DNA of 49,644 nucleotides from an uncultured Eubacteriales bacterium. GTDB taxonomy: Bacteria > Bacillota > Clostridia > Oscillospirales > UBA644. The stretch lies in NCBI GenBank assembly GCA_959604355.1, contig CAUHAO010000011.1, positions 1 to 49,644 on the forward strand. Reading direction: 5' to 3'. The notes beneath the pieces are model-generated. The model saw nothing but the letters and a program-made list of their open reading frames with translations, was not told where the DNA came from and searched no databases. A program made the translations under genes and the position numbers. This document shows, one piece after another, positions 17,719-24,734 of this stretch. Each line of letters opens with the position of its first letter. Position 1 is the stretch's first letter.

Positions 17719-18699
17719 ATGGAAAACAATAAACGTCCTGAAACAATGGAACGTATAACAACGCCGGAGCAAGCGCAGGCATTTATAGACGAGCAGATAA
17801 ATCTCGTGCGCGGGCAGGTCGGCGACAAGAAAGTTCTTCTCGCTCTTTCCGGAGGTGTCGACTCGTCCGTCGTCGCTGCACTTCTCATAAAAGCAATCGG
17901 TAAAAACCTTGTTTGCGTTCATGTTAATCACGGTCTGCTGCGTAAGGGTGAACCGGAGCAGGTCATTGAGGTCTTCCGCAATCAGATGGATGCGAACCTC
18001 GTTTATGTTGATGCTGTAGACCGTTTCCTCAATAAGCTCGAAGGCGTTGCAGAACCTGAGCGCAAACGCAAGATAATCGGCGCTGAATTTATCCGCGTAT
18101 TCGAAGAGGAAGCACGCAAGCAGGAAGGCATAGAGTTCCTTGCGCAGGGCACGATCTATCCCGATATCCTCGAAAGCGGTCCCGTAAAGGCTCACCACAA
18201 TGTCGGAGGCCTTCCCGAAGACCTTAAATTCCAGCTCGTTGAGCCTCTGAAATTTCTCTTCAAAGATGAAGTCCGTGTCGTAGGTAAGACTCTCGGTCTG
18301 CCGGACGGTATGGTATTCCGCCAGCCGTTCCCGGGCCCCGGACTCGGTGTTCGCTGCCTCGGCGCGATCACCCGTGACAGACTTGAATGTGTTCGTGAAT
18401 CAGACGCGATTCTCCGTGAAGAATTTGCAAAGAACGGTCTTGCCGGTAAGGTCTGGCAGTATTTCACCGTAGTTCCGGATTTTAAGTCCGTCGGCGTCTC
18501 CGACAATGCGCGTACTTACGCTTATCCTGTTATCATCCGTGCGGTCAACACACGTGACGCGATGACCGCAACCGTTGAAAATGTTCCTTTTGAACTTCTT
18601 CAGCACATCACGAACCGCATTACCCACGAAGTCAAAGGCGTCAACAGAGTCCTCTTCGACCTCACGCCCAAGCCGTCCGCCACTATCGAGTGGGAATAA
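17719..18699 (+). CDS. guaA: GMP synthase, ATP-pyrophosphatase subunit without amidotransferase domain
   Basis: The enzyme converts XMP to GMP. This 326-residue protein begins directly with the ATP pyrophosphatase domain, with the PP-loop SGGVDSS at 44-50. It ends with the GMP synthase dimerisation domain (RIVGVSDNARTYAYP-type region, ending in PPATIEWE-like PSATIEWE). The class I glutamine amidotransferase domain of the usual 510-530-residue enzyme is absent, as in archaeal two-subunit enzymes. The start is the ATG 12 bases after CGGAGG; no earlier in-frame coding extends upstream. A partner glutaminase is not visible in the window. The last 12 bases are the integration core of the mobile element downstream. 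Confidence 0.93.
   Translation: MENNKRPETMERITTPEQAQAFIDEQINLVRGQVGDKKVLLALSGGVDSSVVAALLIKAIGKNLVCVHVNHGLLRKGEPEQVIEVFRNQMDANLVYVDAVDRFLNKLEGVAEPERKRKIIGAEFIRVFEEEARKQEGIEFLAQGTIYPDILESGPVKAHHNVGGLPEDLKFQLVEPLKFLFKDEVRVVGKTLGLPDGMVFRQPFPGPGLGVRCLGAITRDRLECVRESDAILREEFAKNGLAGKVWQYFTVVPDFKSVGVSDNARTYAYPVIIRAVNTRDAMTATVENVPFELLQHITNRITHEVKGVNRVLFDLTPKPSATIEWE
18688..18699. repeat. attL core, left copy of 12-bp direct repeat
   Basis: GAGTGGGAATAA encodes the last three residues and stop of guaA (Glu-Trp-Glu-stop) and recurs exactly at 28498-28509. Its position beside the integrase gene and at the 3' end of a conserved gene is typical of a tyrosine recombinase crossover site. Insertion leaves guaA intact. 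Confidence 0.8.
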
Positions 18700-18709
18700 A
18701 ATAAATAAT

Positions 18710-18748
18710 GCCCGAAAGCCTTGAAAATACAGGGTTTTCGGGCGTTTT
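18710..18748 (+). terminator. Element-borne terminator behind guaA
   Basis: GCCCGAAA at 18710-18717 pairs with TTTCGGGC at 18736-18743, extended by CCT/AGG inside, and is followed by GTTTTTG. It lies just inside the element and ends guaA transcription while separating it from the convergent integrase gene. Confidence 0.75.
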
Positions 18749-18760
18749 TGTTTTGTCAGC

Positions 18761-18782
18761 GTACCACATTCGTACCATTATT
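18761..18782. repeat. Left paired GTACCA arm, putative integrase arm site
   Basis: Two GTACCA boxes, 11 bases apart, are identical in 19 of 22 positions to 28380-28401 near the other end and lie in the same orientation. Their distance from the core (62 bp) suits arm-type binding sites for the integrase N-terminal domain. Confidence 0.5.
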
Positions 18783-18798
18783 CGCTATCACCCCGCTA

Positions 18799-19884
18799 TC
18801 ATAGCACATATTCCGTAAGGATTTCGGCTATCTCACTTTGCTTGTTTGGGTACAAATGCGAATATGTATTAAGCGTTGTTTTTATATCTTCGTGTCCTAA
18901 CCGCTCACTTATAGAAAGCGGAGAAACGCCTAACTCAATTAAATGGCTTGCGTGGCTGTGGCGCAGTTCGTGTACCTTGATTTTGCGCACGCCGGAGATC
19001 TCGCAATACTTGCGCATATCTCTATGTAGTGATGTTTTGCTTGATATAAATAATCTGTTTGCAGGGTTGTATTCGTACAAATGCCCTGCATATTCTTTTA
19101 TCATTTCCATTATCGGAACGGGCAACGCAACAATGCGTTTGCTCTTTTCTGTTTTGGTTTTCTTGGTTGTTTGCTCACCGTCAATGACGGCAAGACTTTT
19201 ATTGATTGATACGGTGCATTTATCAAAGTCAAAATCATTCAGCGTAAGGGCAAGCAATTCACCCATACGCATACCGCTATAAAAGAACAGATTGTATATT
19301 GTATAAGCGTTTATATCGTCCTTTGCGGCTTGGATAAACTTTTGAAATTCGTCATAAGTCCAAAAGTCAAATTTTTCAGCGTTTTGTTTACCCATACTGC
19401 CGCACAGTTGGGCGGGATTTTTTGATAATCCGTAATATCGAATAGCAAAGTTAAAGATCGTTGATAACTGATTGTGTATCTGCCGTAGGTATGTTTGCGA
19501 ATACGGCTTATTTGTCTTTGGGTTGCGGTAGTTCATAAGCTCCGTTTGCCAATTCATAACCGTAGCAGTGTCAATCTTGCTTAACGGCATTTTAGCAAAG
19601 TAAGGTAATATCTTTGTCCGTATCATATGCCCTTTGGTTGCTAAAGTAGTTTGCTCTATTCGGGCGTTTCTGTTCTCTACATACGCCTTTACAAGATTTT
19701 CAAAAGTAATGTCAATATCCGTCCTTTTGCTATTCAAAAAGTCGGCTTCTGCTTCTTTTGCTTCTCTTTGGGTCTTAAATCCCTCTTGCTTTTTCCGTTT
19801 CCGCTCTCCCGTCCAATCGGTATATCTAACCGAAAAATACCATAATTGTTTTCCGTTTTTAGCGGTATATTTCTGTACTGCCAT
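18799..19884 (-). CDS. int: Tyrosine site-specific integrase
   Basis: A 361-residue recombinase of the Tn916/ICE-like integrase class. The N-terminal part (1-55) is an AP2-like arm-binding domain (YFSVRYTDWTGERKRKK), followed by a SAM-like core-binding domain (about 57-160) and the catalytic domain. Catalytic residues are R206 (YSGMRMGE), a lysine near 242-250, H305 and R308 (HELRHS), H331 (LGHEDI) and Y341 (NTYSHLY). The gene lies beside the left attachment core, convergent with guaA, and should catalyse integration and excision. Confidence 0.95.
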   Translation of the reverse strand: MAVQKYTAKNGKQLWYFSVRYTDWTGERKRKKQEGFKTQREAKEAEADFLNSKRTDIDITFENLVKAYVENRNARIEQTTLATKGHMIRTKILPYFAKMPLSKIDTATVMNWQTELMNYRNPKTNKPYSQTYLRQIHNQLSTIFNFAIRYYGLSKNPAQLCGSMGKQNAEKFDFWTYDEFQKFIQAAKDDINAYTIYNLFFYSGMRMGELLALTLNDFDFDKCTVSINKSLAVIDGEQTTKKTKTEKSKRIVALPVPIMEMIKEYAGHLYEYNPANRLFISSKTSLHRDMRKYCEISGVRKIKVHELRHSHASHLIELGVSPLSISERLGHEDIKTTLNTYSHLYPNKQSEIAEILTEYVL

Positions 19885-19959
19885 AGTGTACCAATTCCTT
19901 TAATCCATATATAGTAATTTTACCATTTTGCGTGGCGTTTGCACACTTCAAAATCTTTG

Positions 19960-20148
19960 TCAACAGTACCACCGCTCCCGAAAAAACTTTATAGGCACTT
20001 TGCCGCAAATGGTGATATAACCTTGCTTTTTCAGTTCTTCGTTTAATTTTTTGATTTCTCTATATGCCGTTGATCTTGAAACATTGAGTATGTTTATAAT
20101 ATCGTCAACGGTGTAAAATAGTTCTTCGTTATTGGGTCTATTAGTCAT
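19960..20148 (-). CDS. Small Xis-like helix-turn-helix protein
   Basis: A 62-residue protein directly upstream of the integrase. FYTVDDIINILNVSRSTAYREIKKLNEEL contains a winged helix-turn-helix (around residues 11-40) like that in excisionases of Gram-positive elements, and the end, VPIKFFRERWYC, matches the usual YFxERFY-type tail. An AAAGGAGC site precedes the ATG. By position and fold it probably bends DNA at the att arms and directs excision, but a transcriptional role is possible. Confidence 0.7.
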   Translation of the reverse strand: MTNRPNNEELFYTVDDIINILNVSRSTAYREIKKLNEELKKQGYITICGKVPIKFFRERWYC

Positions 20149-20260
20149 TTTTGCTCCTTTGGGTCATTCTCCTGCTAACAACAAGGATTTGAGCCGTAAA
20201 CGGCTGTGAAAAGCCAAAATGACGATGTATTTTATTTATTAGAATTAAGGGGATATATGT

Positions 20261-21064
20261 TTATAAAACTGCTGTTTTATTATCCCATTTTGTAAAGTCT
20301 TTAAGGGGTAAATCTTCTGTGATATGCCTTTGCAGATCGGCTATATCAACCTCTGCAATTAGTTTGGGTAACTTTCCTACAAGTGCAATATCACCAAAAA
20401 CAGAATAGGTGTTATCTTGTAGTAGGACACCCGCTCTGCAACTTTTTATGCGCCATTGATTATAACCGCTTGTGATTATGGTTTTGGCAAGATAATTCCG
20501 TATATCTTGTACATCTTCAATGCGGTTAGAATAAAAGCGCAAAGTCCGTATTCTTTGCTTGGCAAAACTTGATATATAGCAAAACTGAACCCTATAATTA
20601 CTGCCGTCATATGCTTCAACCAAATCGGCAAAGAATTTTAATTTACGCCGGATAGTCCTTTTGCTTCTGTTGGAATTAACGCTTATTAAAGATAGATTTG
20701 CTTTGCAATTATTAAAAACATCTTCGTGTAGATGATCTACCTCTAAACCTCTTAAACTCAATTCTTGGCTAAATCTATTAAGAACATCTTTGTAATTCTC
20801 TATGGTTAAATTTCGGTATAAAAAACAGTAAATAATGTGATGAAAATAGACTGTTTGCTTAAAATCGTTATAATAGAATTTTATATAATTGCCTTTATTG
20901 TAGCCGTTGGTAACTGCCGTGCGAAAAATACGGCTATACATTATCTTTTCTAATTCGGGAGAATAATCTGTATAATAGATTTTTCCCGTGTTCTTGCTGT
21001 TGCCCATAAGAGTAACATATAGGTATTTACCGTCATTACTGATAATATAATTCCTTTTGTTCAT
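20261..21064 (-). CDS. HNH-type endonuclease-like protein
   Basis: A 267-residue protein whose middle resembles an HNH_3/NUMOD-like nuclease: H75-H76 in FHHIIYCFLYRN, then LEVDHLHEDVFNN (D110-H111) and KANLSLISVNSN (N123). This matches the pattern of a metal-binding His pair, the VDH strand and the closing Asn-Leu block. The spacing between the two halves is longer than usual. It lies between the Xis-like and Rep-like genes and is coded on the same strand, so it may be part of the replication/excision operon. It could be a homing-type nuclease, a nickase or a degenerate DNA-binding protein. Confidence 0.55.
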   Translation of the reverse strand: MNKRNYIISNDGKYLYVTLMGNSKNTGKIYYTDYSPELEKIMYSRIFRTAVTNGYNKGNYIKFYYNDFKQTVYFHHIIYCFLYRNLTIENYKDVLNRFSQELSLRGLEVDHLHEDVFNNCKANLSLISVNSNRSKRTIRRKLKFFADLVEAYDGSNYRVQFCYISSFAKQRIRTLRFYSNRIEDVQDIRNYLAKTIITSGYNQWRIKSCRAGVLLQDNTYSVFGDIALVGKLPKLIAEVDIADLQRHITEDLPLKDFTKWDNKTAVL

Positions 21065-21078
21065 TTCGTTTTCCTCGC

Positions 21079-21960
21079 TTATAAATAGTATTCTTTAGGG
21101 ATATTTTCAATGTGATGTTTCATCTGTTCTTTTGCCACAAATGATGTAGCATAAGCAATTAACGGTGTTTGTGTATCACCGTTCCAACCTTGTATAAATC
21201 GACCGTATTTGTCCCCTAATCGTTTGAGTGTGGCACTTTCCGTATGGGTGGATAAATACTTGTTAAGTACCCTCTCTATCTTAATGCCGTCCGCAGTATT
21301 GCCCCATTGCGCCGCTCGCAACATAGATTTATACATAGTACGGAATTTATAGCCAATATCGGAAATATGGAAAAGCCATTGCTTTTCTTCACTATCAAAC
21401 GCCGTAGCCGTATCTTCACTTTCTGTTTTTGGCAAATCAATAGCAAAAGTATCATTAGTAGCTTTTTCTATTACTGTTTTATTAGTTGTATTGGGTATAT
21501 TTCTGTACACCTCTAAGGCACTATTTTTGCTTTGCGGGGATACATTATTTTCCTTAAAGGTAACAGTATCATTACTTGTAGGGACAGCAATATTCCCTTG
21601 CTCTGCAATAATGTCAATTATGTCCATATCTTTGTAGTGATCGGGTATTCTCTTGAAATAATAGATGTTGCTGTTTGGCTTGCTTCTCGTCAAATACCCT
21701 GCCTTTTCAAGCATTGTGATCGCTTTTCTATACTGCTTTGCACTTATGCCCAAATAGTTTTCTAATTCTTGTTTGCTCAACTCAAATTTATGATCCCTTT
21801 TGTGTAAGGCAAAGTGTAGAAATACAATGTGTGAAGCAGAGCCGTCATTTAATAATCGTGCAGAAACAATTTCCGCTTTTCTGCTCAAACTGCCATATCG
21901 GTCATTTTTCTTGCGTTCTTCGGGAACGCAATATATAATCTTTTGGTTTGGATAGCTCAT
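21079..21960 (-). CDS. Winged-helix protein, probable replication initiator
   Basis: A 293-residue protein. The N-terminal part (about 28-115) has a winged-helix pattern: SARLLNDGSASHIVFLHFALHK, then FELSKQELENYLGISAKQYRKAITMLEKAGYLTR. This is the arrangement of plasmid and ICE replication proteins and of DnaD-like proteins. A low-complexity linker (about 125-190) precedes a helical C-terminal part with WNGDTQTPLIAYATSFV. It starts at the edge of a five-unit repeat array at 22014-22447, as expected for an initiator beside its iterons. An alternative is a regulator or primosome protein. GAAAGGAAT precedes the ATG. Confidence 0.5.
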   Translation of the reverse strand: MSYPNQKIIYCVPEERKKNDRYGSLSRKAEIVSARLLNDGSASHIVFLHFALHKRDHKFELSKQELENYLGISAKQYRKAITMLEKAGYLTRSKPNSNIYYFKRIPDHYKDMDIIDIIAEQGNIAVPTSNDTVTFKENNVSPQSKNSALEVYRNIPNTTNKTVIEKATNDTFAIDLPKTESEDTATAFDSEEKQWLFHISDIGYKFRTMYKSMLRAAQWGNTADGIKIERVLNKYLSTHTESATLKRLGDKYGRFIQGWNGDTQTPLIAYATSFVAKEQMKHHIENIPKEYYL

Positions 21961-22013
21961 AAATAAATTCCTTTCTTTCGTGGTGGTGTTTTCTTATACG
22001 CAATAAGACAAAA

Positions 22014-22447
22014 TTGACACGCCATTAGATGTGTGCGATATATGGGTGTTTTCGGTATGCTCTCAAATCAACAATTTATAACTTTGTATCTATTACCACA
22101 TACATTGACACGCCTTTGAAAAAGTACGAAAAACACGCTTTTTCGTTAAGCCCATAAATCGAAGTGCCGAAAAATGCGTGTTTTCCATATACACTATTAA
22201 GCGTTGTTGACAGCGTATAAGAAACAACGGATTTTTCCAATGTTTTATAGGGTGCCCATTTGAAAAATTATTTTCAATCATTTTAGATATATTGATACCC
22301 CCCACAAAAAGCACGAAACATACACGCTTTCAATATGCTCTTAAATCGACAACGCTTAATTGTATTCACTTTAAGAAATTTTGACAGCACCCTTGAAAGT
22401 ACGCTAATATCCGTCTTTTCATAGTGCGCTCAAATCAAAAATTGAAG
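22014..22447. repeat. Five-unit degenerate iteron-like array, candidate replication origin
   Basis: In the 548-base gene-free interval, units starting with TTGACA or TTGATA lie at 22014, 22105, 22207, 22292 and 22381, spaced 85-102 bases. Each unit ends in a degenerate TATGCTCTCAAATCAACAATT-like block (clear at 22057, 22333 and 22422; weaker at 22150 and 22250). Between them are CGCTTTTTC-like blocks, including the inverted repeat ACGAAAAA-N5-TTTTTCGT at 22126-22146 and a reversed copy at 22169-22185. The array adjoins a Rep-like gene. Confidence 0.55.
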
Positions 22448-22466
22448 TATGCAACACATTTTCAGC

Positions 22467-22476
22467 GTGGTATAAT
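22467..22476 (+). promoter_or_regulatory. Extended -10 promoter for the DUF6809-like gene
   Basis: GTGGTATAAT carries a TG-n-TATAAT extended -10 about 30 bases before the start at 22509. No good -35 is visible. It lies at the edge of the last repeat unit, so iteron binding could influence it. Confidence 0.45.
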
Positions 22477-22508
22477 GGGGTAAAGAAAAACAGAAAAGGG
22501 CGCATATT

Positions 22509-22796
22509 ATGAGAGGAATACTTGAAGAATTATGGTACGGCAATGTACACCCACAAGAACAATGCACGGACGGCAACAAGCGGATTAAACACTTGCTTGA
22601 TCTTATGGGGCGTAATCGTGATGAACTCACCGCCACAATGACCGACAAGCAAAAGGAAATACTTGAAAAATACGAGGATTGCCTAAATGAAATGAACGGC
22701 GTTATAGAGTGTGAAATATTTGATCACGCCTTTAAGCTCGGCGGTAAGATTATGCTTGAAACAGTTGGGACAGATACAGAGGAATATCTAATATAG
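22509..22796 (+). CDS. DUF6809-like accessory protein
   Basis: A 95-residue acidic protein (LEELWYGNVHPQEQ..., then EKYEDCLNEMNGVIECEIFDHAFKLGGKIMLET). This matches the DUF6809 pattern common in integrative elements of Clostridia: an N-terminal L-x-x-L-Y-x-G-x-x-P-x-E block and a C-terminal FxxGFKLG helix. The function is unknown. It has its own promoter and two terminators behind it, and lies on the opposite side of the repeat array from the Rep-like gene. Confidence 0.65.
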   Translation: MRGILEELWYGNVHPQEQCTDGNKRIKHLLDLMGRNRDELTATMTDKQKEILEKYEDCLNEMNGVIECEIFDHAFKLGGKIMLETVGTDTEEYLI

Positions 22797-22805
22797 GCAA
22801 AAAAT

Positions 22806-22876
22806 AACGGACGAAATCAATCGTCCGTTTTGCTGTATATATGTGTTTTTAGGAGTGGCTTGCGCCACTTTTTTTA
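22806..22876 (+). terminator. Tandem terminators after the DUF6809-like gene
   Basis: The first hairpin pairs AACGGACGA (22806-22814) with TCGTCCGTT (22821-22829). The second pairs AGTGGC (22854-22859) with GCCACT (22864-22869), followed by seven T residues. The second also faces the convergent RHH gene. Confidence 0.75.
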
Positions 22877-22940
22877 TGCCCTTTTCGTTTTGAATGTTAA
22901 TTTTCAAAAATGCCGGTGTGAGAAAGATCAAACAACTTGT

Positions 22941-23180
22941 TTATTTTTTATCGTCCGTCCGGCGTGAAATATGGGAAATACCCCCGCCTTGCTCTATGCG
23001 TTCAAGCTCGGTATCAATCAATCTGTTAATAAATGCGTTCACGCTTTCGCCGTTCGCCTGCGCCGCCGTCTGTATGCTTTCCTTTTTTCCTTTGGGGACG
23101 GTCAAGTTAATACGGTCATACGCTTGTTTGTTGTATTCGTTGTTATATTTGATTGCGGTTGATCTGTCTTTATAAGCCAT
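22941..23180 (-). CDS. Ribbon-helix-helix DNA-binding protein
   Basis: A 79-residue protein with an Arc/CopG-type fold: the strand YDRINLTVPKGKKE is followed by helices IQTAAQANGES and VNAFINRLIDTELER. The basic N-terminal repeat YNNEYNKQAYDR is typical of RHH proteins in Clostridia elements. Such proteins bind palindromes as dimers of dimers. Three CATTG-N2-CAATG palindromes lie in the divergent promoter region just upstream, one overlapping its own -35, so autorepression is likely. No toxin partner is adjacent. Confidence 0.8.
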   Translation of the reverse strand: MAYKDRSTAIKYNNEYNKQAYDRINLTVPKGKKESIQTAAQANGESVNAFINRLIDTELERIEQGGGISHISRRTDDKK

Positions 23181-23205
23181 AATAGCACCCCCTAATTATA
23201 TACAT

Positions 23206-23234
23206 CATTATAGCACATTTCGGAACATTGTGCA
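23206..23234 (-). promoter_or_regulatory. Promoter of the RHH gene
   Basis: On the minus strand TTGCAC and TATAAT (23206-23211) are separated by 17 bases. The -35 hexamer overlaps the first operator palindrome. Confidence 0.65.
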
Positions 23235-23303
23235 ATGTGCAAAATAAACAAATCGGCAAAAAGAACATTGTGCAATGTGCCTATTGACGACCATTGCGCA
23301 ATG
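23223..23303. promoter_or_regulatory. Three operator palindromes between divergent promoters
   Basis: CATTGTGCAATG occurs at 23226-23237 and 23266-23277, exactly 40 bases apart and each within the same 18-base block. A perfect palindrome CATTGCGCAATG lies at 23292-23303. Site 1 covers the -35 of the RHH gene, and site 3 lies between the -35 and -10 of the rightward promoter. The size and symmetry suit an RHH repressor. Confidence 0.75.
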
Positions 23304-23312
23304 TGCTATACT
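23284..23312 (+). promoter_or_regulatory. Rightward promoter for the 23371-24562 genes
   Basis: TTGACG at 23284-23289 and TATACT at 23307-23312 are 17 bases apart, with operator palindrome 3 in the spacer. Repression at this site would control the downstream small protein, SprT-like and membrane peptide genes. Confidence 0.65.
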
Positions 23313-23370
23313 ATAATCACGGCAAGGGCAAACGCCCACGCCGAATATATTAACAAAGGGGACAATAACA

Positions 23371-23646
23371 ATGTCAACACACGAAATGGAAAGCAAGATC
23401 GCAAAGTTGCAAGAATGGGAAACACTTGCAGAAGAAGCCAGAGCAGAAGCCGAAGCATTAAGGGACGAAATCAAAGCCGAAATGCTTGCAAGGGACACGG
23501 AAGAATTAGAAGCAGGGCGTTTTATTTGCCGTTGGACTTCTGTGTTAAGTAACAGATTTGATACTACATCATTTAAGAAAGAACACGCCGATATGTACAA
23601 GCAGTACACCAAACAGACGGCAAGCCGCCGCTTTAGTATTGCATAA
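23371..23646 (+). CDS. Small phage/ICE-type coiled-coil protein
   Basis: A 91-residue protein. The N-terminal 50 residues form an acidic coiled coil (ESKIAKLQEWETLAEEARAE). The C-terminal part, FICRWTSVLSNRFDTTSFKKEH...TKQTASRRFSIA, resembles small proteins found in phages and elements of Clostridia, often near exonuclease or recombination genes. The function is unknown. AAAGGGGA precedes the ATG, and expression is probably controlled by the operator cluster upstream. Confidence 0.65.
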   Translation: MSTHEMESKIAKLQEWETLAEEARAEAEALRDEIKAEMLARDTEELEAGRFICRWTSVLSNRFDTTSFKKEHADMYKQYTKQTASRRFSIA

Positions 23647-23650
23647 AGAA

Positions 23651-23747
23651 AGTGCCTTGTATAAACCGCCGACCAAAGCAATCATACAAGACACTTGACC
23701 CACAACCGCAGGGGAGCGGGACAACAATATTATACACGCCCGCTCCC
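23651..23747. other. Two hairpins between the 91-aa and SprT-like genes
   Basis: AGTGCCTTGTAT (23651-23662) pairs with ATACAAGACACT (23684-23695) in 10 of 12 positions. GGGAGCGGG (23712-23720) pairs perfectly with CCCGCTCCC (23739-23747). No T tract follows the second, so they could be an attenuator, an mRNA processing site or a structured DNA site. Confidence 0.5.
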
Positions 23748-23788
23748 TTAAAATCAATATCAATATAATTGAAAGGGAGTAAATAACT

Positions 23789-24439
23789 ATGAAACAAGTA
23801 ACCAATATGTCAAGACTTGTCAACCAATTAGAGAAAATGTTTAGAGCGTTAAACGCCGATCTGTTCGACAATGCGCTTGACACGCCTATTATAACTGTAA
23901 TCCCCACAGCAAAAGCATACGCACACTATGTACCATACGATATATGGGAAACTAAAGACGATAGCAAGCGTGAAATCAATATAGCAAGCGGAACGCTAAA
24001 CAGACCGCTTGAATGTACTATAGCATCACTCGTACACGAAATGTGTCATATGTACAATGATACCATTCTGAATATCGCTGATGTGAGCAGACAAGGAACA
24101 TATCATAATAAATTCTTCAAGCAGACGGCAGAAGCACACGGTTTGATATGCACCAAAACAGAAAAATACGGGTGGTCGCATACAGAGCCGGACGATACTC
24201 TGCTTGAATGGCTGTTAAACCATAACGAGCTACGGGAAATAGAAATGTGCAGAAGCAACTCAAAATATGTATCTGTTGGTATTGGCGCACATTCCGCAAG
24301 CGGCGGTATTCAAATCACCACAACCGTAAAAGGCAATAGCCGCCGTTATATCTGCCCTTGCTGTCATACGATAGTTAGAGCAACACGCACAGTAAACATT
24401 GTATGCGGTGATTGCGCCGTGAAAATGATAGAGGGGTGA
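23789..24439 (+). CDS. SprT-like zinc metalloprotein
   Basis: A 216-residue protein with the zincin motif H83-E84-M-C-H87 in LVHEMCHMYN and a likely third ligand H106 in GTYHNKFF, as in SprT/Spartan-type proteases. The C-terminal part has a zinc ribbon (CPCC at about 196-199, CGDC at about 210-213). SprT homologs recur in conjugative and integrative elements of Firmicutes, and Spartan degrades DNA-protein crosslinks, but no role in element biology is proven. AAAGGGAG precedes the ATG. Confidence 0.82.
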   Translation: MKQVTNMSRLVNQLEKMFRALNADLFDNALDTPIITVIPTAKAYAHYVPYDIWETKDDSKREINIASGTLNRPLECTIASLVHEMCHMYNDTILNIADVSRQGTYHNKFFKQTAEAHGLICTKTEKYGWSHTEPDDTLLEWLLNHNELREIEMCRSNSKYVSVGIGAHSASGGIQITTTVKGNSRRYICPCCHTIVRATRTVNIVCGDCAVKMIEG

Positions 24440-24445
24440 TGTGCA

Positions 24446-24562
24446 ATGCTGAACGATACAGAAACTTGCATTGTGATTTTCTTGCTTTTGATATTGTCCG
24501 CAGTTTTGCCGATAGTTGCAGGGGTGATATTCTTTATTCTTGCATACAAGCGGATTATATAA
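24446..24562 (+). CDS. 38-residue single-pass membrane peptide
   Basis: This short frame was read directly from the sequence: MLNDTETCIVIFLLLILSAV, then a continued hydrophobic run and the basic end AYKRII. It has a good site, GAGGGGTG, 7-8 bases before the ATG and starts 6 bases after the SprT-like stop. The hydrophobic segment spans about residues 9-33. It could be a bona fide small protein co-expressed with the SprT-like gene. There is no homology support. Confidence 0.5.
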   Translation: MLNDTETCIVIFLLLILSAVLPIVAGVIFFILAYKRII

Positions 24563-24570
24563 AAGTCAAT

Positions 24571-24604
24571 GAGGGGGCGGCAGGGTTAGTCCCTGCCCCC
24601 TCTC
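24571..24604 (+). terminator. GC-rich hairpin after the membrane peptide
   Basis: GAGGGGGC(GG)CAGGG pairs with CCCTGCCCCCTC with a small bulge. No T run follows, so it may be a weak or Rho-assisted terminator. Confidence 0.45.
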
Positions 24605-24609
24605 ACATA

Positions 24610-24690
24610 GTACCAAAACTGACCTATTTTGTGATTGTACCAAAAGTACAGACGGCGCAAGGCGTTTTTGCCGTATCACAGCGTACCAAA
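24610..24690. repeat. Three GTACCAAA boxes upstream of the serine recombinase
   Basis: GTACCAAA occurs at 24610-24617, 24637-24644 and 24683-24690, all in the same orientation. The same box forms the paired arms near both ends of the element. They could bind the integrase, its partner protein or the adjacent serine recombinase. Confidence 0.4.
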
Positions 24691-24734
24691 TCAGACGGTC
24701 GTTAGATTTGAACATAGAAAGGAATATATAACCA

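Noticed and set aside
22014..22447. CRISPR array
   Set aside because: Units are degenerate, 85-102 bp long, lack constant repeats and have no cas genes nearby.
22941..23180. RHH protein as the antitoxin of a toxin-antitoxin pair
   Set aside because: No adjacent toxin-like gene; the neighbour on the same strand side is convergent DUF6809-like and the operators point to a regulator.
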